Shown here in pieces: positions 35,501-43,414 of a stretch of DNA of 44,305 bases. Positions within the stretch are counted from its first letter, which is position 1. Each line of letters starts with the position of its first letter. The notes beneath the pieces were generated by a model. It did not search any database. It was not told where the DNA came from and saw only the letters and a program-made list of their open reading frames with translations. The DNA comes from Spirochaetota bacterium (lineage in GTDB: Bacteria; Spirochaetota; UBA4802; UBA5368): contig JALOTJ010000010.1 in the NCBI GenBank assembly GCA_025457965.1, forward strand, positions 1 through 44,305. The letters are read 5' to 3'. The translations under genes and the position numbers were made by a program.

Positions 35501-36151
35501 GCCCTCCAGAATATATTCCGGATCGAGCGGCCGCTTTCGCGCGAGAAGCGCGAAATACTCCGGCAAAACACCTCCGGCAGAGGAGAACTCGACAAAGGAC
35601 AGCGGCGCACCGTACAAGTTCTTACGGAAGAAGTCCGCCGCGATGTCGTCGATCATCTCCGAGTCGGCGGCCTCGAGCTCCGACTCGAAGAGCACGCCGC
35701 TCTCGAAGGCGTTCTCGAGCAGGGCGCGCTGGCAGAAGGAATGGATGGTGAAGATGGAGGCCTCGTCGAAATTCCGTATGGCGCGGGAAAGCCGCTCGCG
35801 CGCCTCCGAATCGGAGCCGAAGCGCTCCACGAGCGCGTTCTGCAGTGGATCGTCCGCGTATTTTTCCCTGATTTCGAGGAGGTCCCGTCCGCATCCCCCG
35901 CGGCAGTCCGGGTCGTCGAGCATGGAGAGCGTCGCCCGCAGGCGGCCGCGCAGGCGTTCGCGAAGCTCGCCCGTGGCCGCCACCGTGAAAGTGACAACAA
36001 GGATGTTCTCCACCTCGAGCGCCTTCTCGAGGATGAGGCGGAGATAGAGCCCGGAAATGGCGTAGGTCTTGCCCGTGCCGGCGCTCGCCTCGATCAGCAC
36101 GGTCCCGGAAAGAGGGCTTTCGATGATGTCGAAACGCGACGCGGCGCTCAT
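32525..36151 (-). CDS. recB: Exodeoxyribonuclease V beta subunit (RecB helicase-nuclease)
   Basis: The 1208-residue protein starts after AGGAGG. It is a UvrD-type helicase with Walker A (IEASAGTGKTYAISGLYL, about 21-38), Walker B (AALIDEFQDTDPIQY), GDPKQAIYGFRGADIF, and MHRSKGLEFPVVFCPF. It ends in a PD-(D/E)XK nuclease domain with YYLLDWKSNHLG, in which Asp and Lys of DWK are catalytic. The domain set and length equal those of Escherichia coli RecB. RecB is the 3'-5' motor and sole nuclease of the complex. It overlaps recC and recD by four bases each. Confidence 0.96.
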   Translation of the reverse strand: MSAASRFDIIESPLSGTVLIEASAGTGKTYAISGLYLRLILEKALEVENILVVTFTVAATGELRERLRGRLRATLSMLDDPDCRGGCGRDLLEIREKYADDPLQNALVERFGSDSEARERLSRAIRNFDEASIFTIHSFCQRALLENAFESGVLFESELEAADSEMIDDIAADFFRKNLYGAPLSFVEFSSAGGVLPEYFALLARKRPLDPEYILEGGTAGIDEGGMLEIARRLDDGYARFCESWRAERSQAEGFLLEAMRDEVLKANMYSETIINRIMERMDACVAGGLPLAIKDLDKFRSASIEKAVRKGRSIALPPVMALCDEFLSLRDEAHRRFDGYLISLKKEFLDYVRRELQRRKELRAVRSFDDLIRGMHEALRGGGGSALARSVRRRYAAALIDEFQDTDPIQYSIFTTIFGAGESLLYMIGDPKQAIYGFRGADIFAYMKAAASAGTKATMDVNRRSAPELVGAVNAIFSRVRDPFVFPEIGFTPVSAVSARKGDGADDSPGMRIWFIPSRHSAVEGKAVSKELARGMTVSAIASETVKLVSGGLYAPGDIAVLVRTRRQAREMQESLRAVGIPSVLYGTESVLASVEAAEVLHVLRAVNDPGSARLLRAALATDIIGMTGDDIARLSLDERAWEKEIERFFGYHETWERHGFMRMFHSLLRGERVHERLLRRPDGERLLTNVLHLAELLHRAQREERLGGDGIIKWLCGSIAGSDEPNGADEHQLRLETDENAVTLITMHRSKGLEFPVVFCPFTWDTREIGDPFLYHDPSHGNRPVFNIGGAEDESGEGRQAASREQLAENLRLLYVAVTRAKRRCYLVWGRINNSFASAPAYLFHNPGDLDGDDMEKKLAAHVKSLDDAVMMRALKALSEPFPGCFEIAEIPVEGARVYRPVRAKGPELRCRTFGSVIAGGRRVTSFSALAQGAGSERDYDREYLRPAGPGRPEPGSIFAFPRGARAGSCIHSVFEDIDFSLGDRAASERTVRGKLELHGFDTAWTDALLGMASSVLRAPLGANGGVCLLESLGRADRLHELEFTLPLASVTPAGIGRVFEGAGGSGLVGDFAASIARLGFRPVKGFLRGFIDMVFAHGGRYYLLDWKSNHLGDSPRDYSAGRIAGEMTRHHYILQYHLYAVALHRYLALRLEGYEYARHFGGVFYLFVRGMDPSDSSRPGVFFDLPTAGLIESLGRYFDEGEAVR

Positions 36152-39100
36152 CGCTCCTCCTGAAATTTCAGCAGGGGATCGTACACGGTCCGCGCGAGCC
36201 GGATAAACTCGTCCTTAAAGAAGTCTTTGTGGAAAGGATCCATTTTGCGGAAACAGCGCTCGGTATAGGGATCGCTCAGATCGCCCCTTACGTAATAGTT
36301 ACCCTCAAACAAAGACCGCGCTTTGGCGAGCGCGTTGTCGACCGAGCGGCTTTTGGCGTATTCCTTCGCGAACGCGAGCGAGGCCTCGGGGAAAAACGGG
36401 ACGATGGTGCGGCGTCCCCTGCCGTATATTTCCGCAAGCTTCTTTAAATGCGCGCGGCACGCGCCGCCGTTCTTCATCTCGATAACGGCCGGCGCATCGT
36501 TGTTTCTTCCGACGAGATACAGGGCCGGATGCGCGGCGGCGTCCGCGCGGCAGGACGCCGCGCAGTGCACGATCCACGCGCGAATCCGGTCGGTCGCTTT
36601 AATTGATGCGTAGCGGTGATGGACGATCCCTCCCGGGAAGACGCGGTCGATCCTGCCGGCAAGCGTACGCCCTTCGATCCGCAGTTCAAGATCGAACGGC
36701 GGAAGCTTCTCGCCTCCACGCAGGCCGGCGACGGCGCGCGCGAACGAGCGAACGCCGGGGAGCATCCGGCGGAACGCATGCTCCCCGAGTGAGCCGTGCG
36801 GCAGCATCCCCATCGCCCGAAACGCCTCGTAGAGTCCGGCCGGATCCGCGCCGCGGAGCGCCTCGTCGACCATGCGCGCCGCGAGCGTGTACGAGTCGAG
36901 ACCATCGAGGGCGAAGGATTCGCTGTCGCCGGGGATCTCTCCGGGAGTATCGAGCCATATCCCGAGCGTCCGGTTGAGCAGATGGCGCGCCGGGTTTTGA
37001 AAAAAGTCCAGGAGGTCCGAAAGCTGAATTGCGGTGTCGGTGCCCTCCGCCGTCTCACCCGTTATGAACGGGCCGTATTCCGACGCCTCGCCGTTAAAGC
37101 TTTCGGCCGCGGAACACAGCTCCGAGGCGTAGCTGTACATCTTGCGGTCGCCGGAGAAATAAGCCGGGCTGAATAACTGCAAGCGGTGTTCGGTGAGCAT
37201 GTCCGAGCGGAGCGAGCCGGCATCATCGGACACGGGCGCATATCCCTGTTCGATGTAATCGAGCAGTTCGCTTACGAGCACCGAGGGCGGGATGGATTTG
37301 TTGTCGGTGATGCTCCGCCCCACATAGCTGATGAAGAGCCGGTCACGCGCCGACATGAGAGCCTCGAGAAATATATAGCGGTCGTCGTTACGGCGCGAAC
37401 GGTCTCCTGGCCGGTATGCTTTCTTCATCAAATTAAATCCCGCCTCGATGTCCCTGCGCGGATAGGCGCCGTCGCTCATGCCGACCATGCAGATCACGCG
37501 GAACGGGATGCTTCGCATCGGAAGCATGGCGCAAACGGTCACGCCGCCCGAGAGGAAGGCGCCGTGCGCCTTCTCCTCCCTGAGCGAACCATCCAGCCAT
37601 GAGCGCACCACCGGGAAGCCGACGGCATCGGAGAAGTCCGCTTGCGTCGTCTCTTCCGCAAGGCGCGTTATAACGCGACGAAGCGACGCGAGATCGCCGA
37701 CTGTGTCGTCGCCCTCCTCGAAAAAGCGGTCGATGAGCGAGAGCAGATGGCCCGCCCATTCGCCCGGGGTACGTGGAAGCGCCAGCGAGCGCGCCGCATC
37801 GAACAATCCTTCGAGCAGACCGACCAGCCCGCCGAGCACCGCGGTGTCGCCTCCCTCTATGGGATCGTAGGGCAGGATGCCTTCGAACAGGCGCGCTTCG
37901 TCGTTCGTCATGGCGCTGCCGAGTACCATGCGGTCCAGCCCGTGACGCCAGGTGTTCTCCTCCATGGGAGGAAGCTTCTCGGCCCTGTCGCACCGGTCGG
38001 CGGCGTCGATGCCCCAGCGGATGCGGGTTTCCTCCACCCAGCGGCGGATGGTCTCGCGGTCGGACGGCCCCATGCCGTGCCGCGCGAGGATGGAGTCGTT
38101 TTCCATGATATCGAGCACCTGTCCCGCGGTGAAGCGGCTTCCGTACAGGTCGAGTATCGCAAGAAAAGCCCCCGCCGCGCCGTTTTCCGAACGAAGGCTG
38201 CGGTCGGCGACGGAATAGGGTATGCGCAGGTCCTCGCTCCTCGGGGCGCCGAAGACCGCCTCGAAAAACGGGCCGTAGGTCTCGATATCCGGCGTCATTA
38301 TGATCACATCGTGCGGTTCCATGTCGGGTTGCTTTTCGAACAGGTCGAGCAGGTAATCGTACAGCGTCTCCACCTCCCGCATCGGGCTGTGGCATGAATG
38401 CATGCTGATCGATTCGTCGCCCGGGGGGATCCGTCGTCTTTCCGCATGCATGCCGTCGTCTCCCTGCACGGGGGAGCCGCGATCGATGAGCTCCCGTATG
38501 TCTTCCTGGATGCCGGCCAGCAGCGTCGGGACGTCCCGGGTTACGGCGTCGGGGTAATCATCGATAAAGTCCACGGACTCGTCGGCATCCAACAGCACCC
38601 TGAACAGAAAATCGCGCCCTACCCGGCCCATCGAGGCGAGCAGGCCGTTGCCCGGGAACAGGTGGCGGTCCGCGGCGGGAATCCCGCCCTTAAGCCGCCG
38701 CGCGATCCGCACCTGTTCCCGCGCCGAGGCGATGTCACCCCAGTAATGGCGCGATGGATTGAGGACAAAAAAATTTATCTCGACGTTCCGTGAAAGGGCG
38801 TACAACACGCGTACGTACAGCGGCGGAAGCGTGGCGATCCCGAAAAGCGATATCCGCGACGGCAGGGAGCGCAGGCGCTCCGGCGTGAGCGAATCGATTT
38901 CGGCAAAGAGGCGCGCCGCCAGCGCGGCGTGGTGCACGGAGCGTTTCTCCGCGAAAAGGCGCCGCCACAGGTCCGCCTGCCAGCGCTCGTCGCCGTCTTC
39001 CTCCGGAACGGGGCCGCCCTCCCATCCGAGTACCATCTCGGGCCGGTGCACCACGTACTGGTCGAAAACCCCGGCGATCCGCTCGGCGAGCTGGCGGCGT

Positions 39101-39468
39101 TTGAGTTCGTTCGTTCCGTCCCCCAGGTAGGAGTTGAGCGACTCGTATCCGGAGAGGCGGGCGCATTCGGGCAGCAGCCCCATGATGCGCCACGAGAGCA
39201 CTTCGCGGCTGAACGGCTCTCCGGGTACGCCCTGCCCCGCCAGGCTTTCGAATATACGCTCGATCATGACGGTTGGAAACACGTACTCGAAGTTGGCCCA
39301 CACACCGAGTCGCCCGGCCAGGCGCTGTGAAAGCCAGCGCCCCATGCCCACGCTCATTACTACCATGACTTCTTTTTCGAAGGGAGAGCGCAGCGGACGT
39401 GCAACCCGGGAGGACAGGTTTTCGGCAAGCGTCTCAAGCCTGCCGGAGGTGTACACGTTGAATGACAT
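36148..39468 (-). CDS. recC: Exodeoxyribonuclease V gamma subunit (RecC)
   Basis: The true start is the ATG at 39468 (MSFNVYTSGRLETLAENL, the usual RecC opening), giving 1106 residues; the ORF track start adds 106 unrelated residues. Family features are SVGMGRWLSQRLAGRLGVWANFEYVFP, LFGIATLPPLYVRVLYAL, IIMTPDIETYGPFFEAVFG and VICMVGMSDGAYPRRD. RecC recognises Chi and splits the strands; it is an inactive relative of helicase-nucleases. Its stop overlaps the recB start, and it starts 28 bases after mobB. Confidence 0.95.
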   Translation of the reverse strand: MSFNVYTSGRLETLAENLSSRVARPLRSPFEKEVMVVMSVGMGRWLSQRLAGRLGVWANFEYVFPTVMIERIFESLAGQGVPGEPFSREVLSWRIMGLLPECARLSGYESLNSYLGDGTNELKRRQLAERIAGVFDQYVVHRPEMVLGWEGGPVPEEDGDERWQADLWRRLFAEKRSVHHAALAARLFAEIDSLTPERLRSLPSRISLFGIATLPPLYVRVLYALSRNVEINFFVLNPSRHYWGDIASAREQVRIARRLKGGIPAADRHLFPGNGLLASMGRVGRDFLFRVLLDADESVDFIDDYPDAVTRDVPTLLAGIQEDIRELIDRGSPVQGDDGMHAERRRIPPGDESISMHSCHSPMREVETLYDYLLDLFEKQPDMEPHDVIIMTPDIETYGPFFEAVFGAPRSEDLRIPYSVADRSLRSENGAAGAFLAILDLYGSRFTAGQVLDIMENDSILARHGMGPSDRETIRRWVEETRIRWGIDAADRCDRAEKLPPMEENTWRHGLDRMVLGSAMTNDEARLFEGILPYDPIEGGDTAVLGGLVGLLEGLFDAARSLALPRTPGEWAGHLLSLIDRFFEEGDDTVGDLASLRRVITRLAEETTQADFSDAVGFPVVRSWLDGSLREEKAHGAFLSGGVTVCAMLPMRSIPFRVICMVGMSDGAYPRRDIEAGFNLMKKAYRPGDRSRRNDDRYIFLEALMSARDRLFISYVGRSITDNKSIPPSVLVSELLDYIEQGYAPVSDDAGSLRSDMLTEHRLQLFSPAYFSGDRKMYSYASELCSAAESFNGEASEYGPFITGETAEGTDTAIQLSDLLDFFQNPARHLLNRTLGIWLDTPGEIPGDSESFALDGLDSYTLAARMVDEALRGADPAGLYEAFRAMGMLPHGSLGEHAFRRMLPGVRSFARAVAGLRGGEKLPPFDLELRIEGRTLAGRIDRVFPGGIVHHRYASIKATDRIRAWIVHCAASCRADAAAHPALYLVGRNNDAPAVIEMKNGGACRAHLKKLAEIYGRGRRTIVPFFPEASLAFAKEYAKSRSVDNALAKARSLFEGNYYVRGDLSDPYTERCFRKMDPFHKDFFKDEFIRLARTVYDPLLKFQEER

Positions 39469-39496
39469 ATCGGGGCGCCTTCCGGACCGTACTGCC

Positions 39497-39997
39497 TCAG
39501 CGGCTCGTCTCGAACAGAAGGTTTTCGATGAAACGTCCGACCCCGGCCGCGTCGTTCCGGGCGAAATGAGGGAGGCCCCCGGGGACCGGCATGTCGCTTG
39601 CCACCGCGACGATGTTCCCTGTGCCGGAGTCGAAAAGCGGCGCCTCGGTGGAGTCCCCCACCACCTCAACCTTGAAGACGTCCGCCTCCTTGTCCCCTTC
39701 CACCAAAACGATATCATAGTGACCGAAATACCGGAGGGCGAGCTCCACCGATCCGGATGGACACCCGAGCCGCTCGACCAGTGCACATTCCCGGTCGTTG
39801 GTGATCGCGACTCCGCCGCAGCCGGCGGCGCGGTACCGCCAGGTGTCCTTGCCGGGATGATCGATATCGAAGTCGTGGCGCAGGTGTTTAATAATTGCTA
39901 TTTTATGGCCCCTTTCATTGAAATGACCTATGAGCTTTTCAATCAGCGTGGTTTTACCCGAACCGGAACGGCCCACGATCGATACGATGAATGGCAT
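39497..39997 (-). CDS. mobB: Molybdopterin-guanine dinucleotide biosynthesis protein B
   Basis: The ATG at 39997 has GGAGGGG upstream and is preferred, giving 166 residues. It carries a P-loop (IVGRSGSGKTTLIEKLIGHF), then KIAIIKHLRHDFDIDHPGKDTWRYRAAG and DIVLVEGDKEAD, all typical of MobB, a GTP-binding helper of MGD formation. It is divergent from mobA and upstream of recC on the same strand, so it may be the first gene of the recCBD transcript. Confidence 0.93.
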   Translation of the reverse strand: MPFIVSIVGRSGSGKTTLIEKLIGHFNERGHKIAIIKHLRHDFDIDHPGKDTWRYRAAGCGGVAITNDRECALVERLGCPSGSVELALRYFGHYDIVLVEGDKEADVFKVEVVGDSTEAPLFDSGTGNIVAVASDMPVPGGLPHFARNDAAGVGRFIENLLFETSR

Positions 39998-40061
39998 CTT
40001 TTCCCCTCCGAAGACACAGGGACCCCGGATGCGCGACAGCGCCCGGAGACATAATAATAGT

Positions 40062-40081
40062 ACAGGCCCGATCGCGCCTGT
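40062..40081. promoter_or_regulatory. Dyad between mobB and mobA
   Basis: ACAGGC-c-CGATCG-c-GCCTGT is symmetric over 20 bases except for one mismatched pair. It sits just after an AT-rich TAATAAT segment and immediately before the mobA start. It may be an operator controlling both divergent genes. Confidence 0.4.
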
Positions 40082-40090
40082 CAAGCGAAT

Positions 40091-40675
40091 ATGCCGCCGC
40101 TCATAGACACCATCAACGCGTTCATCATCGCCGGCGGCAAGAGCAGGCGGTTCGGACGCGACAAGGCGCTATTCCCGGTCGAGGGCATTCCCCTTCTCGA
40201 GCGGGTGCTGTCGGTCCTCAGGGAGGTCTTTGCCGAAATCGCCATAATCGCCGACGATAACGACCGTTTTTCGGGACTCGGCATTCCCTGTCGTACCGAT
40301 ATCGTGAAGGGCTGGGGGCCCCTCGGCGGCATATACACGGCGCTGCACCACTCGCGTCCCGGCGGCTGCTTTGTCGTCGCCTGCGATATGCCGTTTCTTT
40401 CAGTGCCGCTCATTCGGGACATGTCGAAGCTTATGGAAGGAAACGACGTGGTGATCCCCTTTCTCAACGGCAATTACGAGGCCCTGCACGCGTTTTATTC
40501 ACCGAATTGTCTTCCGGCCGCCCGCCGGAGCATCGACCGGGGGGAACGCAGGGTGGTACACTTTTTCGATGAGGTGGTGGTGCGGCGCGTGGAATCCGGC
40601 TGGATAACACCGATCGCCGACCCGGCGCGCGTATTCATCAACATAAACTACCTCGACGATCTCAAAAAGTTTTAA
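40091..40675 (+). CDS. mobA: Molybdenum cofactor guanylyltransferase
   Basis: The 194-residue nucleotidyltransferase has AFIIAGGKSRRFGRDKALFPV near the N-terminus for GTP binding, GWGPLGGIYTAL, and VVACDMPFLSVPLI with the metal-binding Asp. MobA joins GMP to molybdopterin to make the guanine-dinucleotide cofactor used by DMSO-reductase-type enzymes. No molybdoenzyme is in the window. The ribosome-binding site is weak. It is followed, after a gap, by an XRE-cupin regulator. Confidence 0.94.
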   Translation: MPPLIDTINAFIIAGGKSRRFGRDKALFPVEGIPLLERVLSVLREVFAEIAIIADDNDRFSGLGIPCRTDIVKGWGPLGGIYTALHHSRPGGCFVVACDMPFLSVPLIRDMSKLMEGNDVVIPFLNGNYEALHAFYSPNCLPAARRSIDRGERRVVHFFDEVVVRRVESGWITPIADPARVFININYLDDLKKF

Positions 40676-40816
40676 TTGACGTGGCCCGCGACGCCTGCTA
40701 CGCTCGGCTATATTCTTGAAACAATCCGGAGTTCCACCGACGGGAGATCCGCGTTACCGGCTGGAAACCATTATATTCACCGTATCAAACCCGGAGAACA
40801 TCGAGATGGAGGGGCC

Positions 40817-41395
40817 ATGGCAGCGGGAGAAGTGAGAGTCGGAGAAAGGATCAAGGAAATGCGGGAATCGCAGGGCCTTACGCTTAAAGACGTCGCGGAC
40901 CGAACGGGCTTCTCCACGGCGTATCTCTCGCAGCTGGAGAACCATCTCATATCGCCTCCGCTCGGCGCGATCACCACCATTGCGCGCGCGCTGGACATCG
41001 AAATCGGCCGCCTCTTCGATCAGGTGGGCAAGTCCCCCTTTACCATCGTGCGCAGGAACGAGCGACAGCCCACCTCGCGCGTCGCGTCCAAGGAGGGGGT
41101 CCGCTACGGTTATTCGTACGAGTCCCTGGCCCCCGATAAAATCAACCGCCACATGGAGCCGTTTATCGTAACACTGGAGCCGATCGAAAAGAAAGGCGCG
41201 GCCTACAGCCACGAGGGCGAGGAATTCCTTTTCGTGATCGATGGCAGGGTTGAGGTCCAGCTCGGCGAGTTCACCGACGTGCTGGAGCCGGGCGATACCA
41301 TCTACTACGATTCGACCACGCCCCACCGCGTGGCCTGCGTCGGCGACACGCCCGCCCGGATCCTGGCCGTCATCTACGCGCAGCAGCACGCCTGA
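40817..41395 (+). CDS. XRE-family regulator with C-terminal cupin domain
   Basis: The ATG at 40817 has GGAGGGG just upstream and gives 192 residues; the longer ORF start is rejected. The N-terminal helix-turn-helix is ERIKEMRESQGLTLKDVADRTGFSTAYLSQLE, and the C-terminal cupin has AAYSHEGEEFLFVIDGRVEV and LEPGDTIYYDSTTPHR. The architecture matches the regulator at 177-749 but the sequences differ. It may act on mobA or on an unlinked metabolic gene; nothing in the window shows its site. Confidence 0.9.
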   Translation: MAAGEVRVGERIKEMRESQGLTLKDVADRTGFSTAYLSQLENHLISPPLGAITTIARALDIEIGRLFDQVGKSPFTIVRRNERQPTSRVASKEGVRYGYSYESLAPDKINRHMEPFIVTLEPIEKKGAAYSHEGEEFLFVIDGRVEVQLGEFTDVLEPGDTIYYDSTTPHRVACVGDTPARILAVIYAQQHA

Positions 41396-41408
41396 CGCTC
41401 GGCGGGCC

Positions 41409-41446
41409 CGAGGGGGCCGGGAACGGGGTGATTCTCCTCGTTTTTT
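41409..41446 (+). terminator. Possible terminator after the XRE-cupin gene
   Basis: A CGAGGgG/CTCCTCG stem of seven pairs with one G-U pair and a loop of about 18 bases is followed by six T (41441-41446). The long loop lowers confidence. Confidence 0.45.
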
Positions 41447-41518
41447 ACACCGGCGAAACACTTGCCGCAATTACTCCTTGATTCCGGCATTGTTTCGCGC
41501 TATGGTTGTATCCCTGTG

Positions 41519-41614
41519 CAGGATCCAGAGGGTGTGATGTGAGATCGCCTTGTCGCTACGCTCCTGGCGATTTCAGTATTGAGCTTCTGGATTATAATTC
41601 GCACCCGGATCCTG
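41519..41614. repeat. 96-base element with terminal and internal inverted repeats
   Basis: The ends CAGGATCC (41519-41526) and GGATCCTG (41607-41614) are perfect inverted repeats, continued inward by GGGTG (41530-41534) and CACCC (41602-41606). Inside, AGATCGCC and GGCGATTT (41542-41549 and 41566-41573) form a second stem around TTGTCGCTACGCTCCT. It could be a miniature inverted-repeat element or a structured leader. Confidence 0.5.
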
Positions 41615-41708
41615 AAGACACACTAAGGGAATAAAGTGCTTTACACCATACGGAAGGCTCGTAGAGTATTCCCGTCTTAAAAACCATCGCGCGGCAGATA
41701 ACCCGATT

Positions 41709-43160
41709 ATGAACATCACCGACCATTCGTGCTCCCTGCACGGCATCCGACCCGAGGATGAGTGCGGGGTTTTCGGTATTTACGGCACCGAACGGGCCGC
41801 CAACCTGACCTATCTCGGCCTTTACGCACTCCAGCACCGCGGCCAGGAATCGGCGGGAATCGCCTCGAGCGACGATGAGCATATCTACCGCTACGCCGGG
41901 ATGGGCAAGGTGGTCGACATCTTCAAGGAAGAGCATATCGAAAGCCTCCTCGGGCACATGGCCATCGGCCATAACCGCTACTCGACAACCGGGAGCTCCT
42001 TTCTGCGCAACGCACAGCCCTTTCGCGCGGACTCAATCCTCGGACCGATCGTCCTTTCCCATAACGGCAACCTGGTAAACGCCGGCGCTCTCCGCTTCGC
42101 GCTGGAACGCGAAGGATCGATATTCCAGACATCCATCGACACCGAGGTGATCGTGCACCTTATGGCGCGTTCCGGCATGAGCGATTTCCTGGAGGCGCTG
42201 ATCTATGCGCTGCGACAGACAAAGGGAGCGTATTCACTGCTGGTCATGAACAGAAACCACCTCTATGCCGTCCGCGATCCTCACGGCTTCAGGCCGCTCG
42301 TGCTCGGAAAGCTGGACGACGCCTGGGTGGTGACCTCTGAGACCTGCGCGCTGGACATCATCGACGCACAATACGTGCGCGAGGTGCAGCCGGGCGAGTT
42401 GCTCGAGATTACGGCCGGCGGCGTGAAGTCATACTTCCCCTTCGAACGCAAGAAGCAGTCGCTGTGCGTCTTCGAGTATATCTATTTTTCGAGGCCCGAC
42501 TCGATCATTTTCGGCAACTCCGTTCACGAAATGCGCATCCAGCTGGGGCGCATGCTCGCCAAACAGTCCGGCGTCGAGGCCGACATAACGGTGCCGATCC
42601 CCGACTCATCCATCTGCGCGGCGCTCGGTTACGCGCGCGAATCCGGCATTCTCTATGAAAAGGGCATGATCCGCAGCCACTATATCGGCCGCACCTTCAT
42701 CGAGCCCTCGCAGAAGATCCGCGACTTCGGCGCGAAGATCAAGTACAACATCGTGCGTCCCGTCATCGACGGCAAGCGCATCGTGGTCGTCGACGACTCG
42801 ATCATGCGCGGCACCACCATGCGCAAGATCATAAAGATGTTCAGAAGCGGCGGCGCGCGCGAGGTGCACGTGCGCATCTCGGCGCCGCCCACCCGCTTCC
42901 CCTGCTTCTACGGCATCGACATCCCGACCCGGAGCGAGCTGATCGCATCGTCGCATTCCATCGAGGAGATCCGCAAGTACCTGAGGGTCGATTCGATCGA
43001 GTACATGACCGTGGAGTCGCTGCTGGCTGCAATCGACCGCCCCGAGCTCAGGTTTTGCACCGCCTGCTTCGACGGCAACTACCCGGTGGATTTCGAGCAC
43101 AGCGAGGACGAGAGGCAGAAGTACCTGTTCGAAGACCTTGCAACGAACGAATATTATTGA
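41709..43160 (+). CDS. purF: Amidophosphoribosyltransferase
   Basis: The 483-residue enzyme makes phosphoribosylamine from PRPP and glutamine, the first step of purine synthesis. The first 18 residues are a propeptide ending before Cys19 (DECGVFGIYG), the glutaminase nucleophile. LQHRGQESAGIA and IGHNRYSTTGSS complete the glutaminase site. The PRPP loop is IVVVDDSIMRGTTMRKII. Cysteines at QSLCVFEYIYF, RFPCFYGID and FCTACFDGNYP match the four ligands of the Bacillus-type [4Fe-4S] cluster, so this is the iron-sulfur, propeptide-processed form. It converges with purC across tRNA-Trp. Confidence 0.97.
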   Translation: MNITDHSCSLHGIRPEDECGVFGIYGTERAANLTYLGLYALQHRGQESAGIASSDDEHIYRYAGMGKVVDIFKEEHIESLLGHMAIGHNRYSTTGSSFLRNAQPFRADSILGPIVLSHNGNLVNAGALRFALEREGSIFQTSIDTEVIVHLMARSGMSDFLEALIYALRQTKGAYSLLVMNRNHLYAVRDPHGFRPLVLGKLDDAWVVTSETCALDIIDAQYVREVQPGELLEITAGGVKSYFPFERKKQSLCVFEYIYFSRPDSIIFGNSVHEMRIQLGRMLAKQSGVEADITVPIPDSSICAALGYARESGILYEKGMIRSHYIGRTFIEPSQKIRDFGAKIKYNIVRPVIDGKRIVVVDDSIMRGTTMRKIIKMFRSGGAREVHVRISAPPTRFPCFYGIDIPTRSELIASSHSIEEIRKYLRVDSIEYMTVESLLAAIDRPELRFCTACFDGNYPVDFEHSEDERQKYLFEDLATNEYY

Positions 43161-43233
43161 GAGACGGGCTGACGCGCGATCCGAAACGAAGGCGCTTATA
43201 TATCGGCGCCTTTTGTTCGCATGCCAAAAATAC

Positions 43234-43239
43234 TTGACA
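43234..43239 (+). promoter_or_regulatory. -35 element (TTGACA) for tRNA-Trp
   Basis: A perfect TTGACA lies 40 bases before the tRNA. The -10 is weak: TTGTGG at a 17-base spacer or GGTAAT at 21. It shares its form with the -35 box of the tRNA-Ala promoter. Confidence 0.5.
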
Positions 43240-43273
43240 GAAGCTTCCCTTTTGCGTTGTGGTAATGGTACCC

Positions 43274-43346
43274 AGGTCACTAGCTCAATTGGTAGAGCAT
43301 CGGTCTCCAAAACCGGCGGTTGGGGGTTCGAGTCCCTCGTGGCCTG
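43274..43346 (+). tRNA. tRNA-Trp (anticodon CCA)
   Basis: The 73-nt cloverleaf has the acceptor AGGTCAC/GTGGCCT with one G-U pair, a D-arm GCTCAATTGGTAGAGC, and the anticodon loop CTCCAAA. The T-arm loop is TTCGAGT and the discriminator is G, as expected for tryptophan. A terminator hairpin follows. Confidence 0.96.
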
Positions 43347-43354
43347 CAGCAAAG

Positions 43355-43384
43355 AAAAGGCGCGCAATTCTCAGCGCGCCTTTT
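43355..43384. terminator. Bidirectional terminator between tRNA-Trp and purC
   Basis: AAAAGGCGCGC and GCGCGCCTTTT form an 11-pair stem with an eight-base loop. The T-run is on both strands, so it serves tRNA-Trp from the left and purC (stop at 43415) from the right. Confidence 0.88.
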
Positions 43385-43414
43385 CGTTTTCATTACCAAG
43401 CATTATCGCGATAA

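Larger units (their letters stand above)
41396..41708. other. Intergenic region before purF with nested inverted repeats
   Basis: No gene is seen in these 313 bases. The left part holds a probable terminator (41409-41446). Bases 41519-41614 form nested inverted repeats. TATAAT at 41593-41598 is the best -10 candidate for purF, with a weak TTTCAG 16 bases upstream. Confidence 0.5.

Noticed and set aside
41396-41708. Purine riboswitch before purF
   Set aside because: The conserved aptamer sequences are not seen; only inverted repeats and a promoter-like TATAAT are present.
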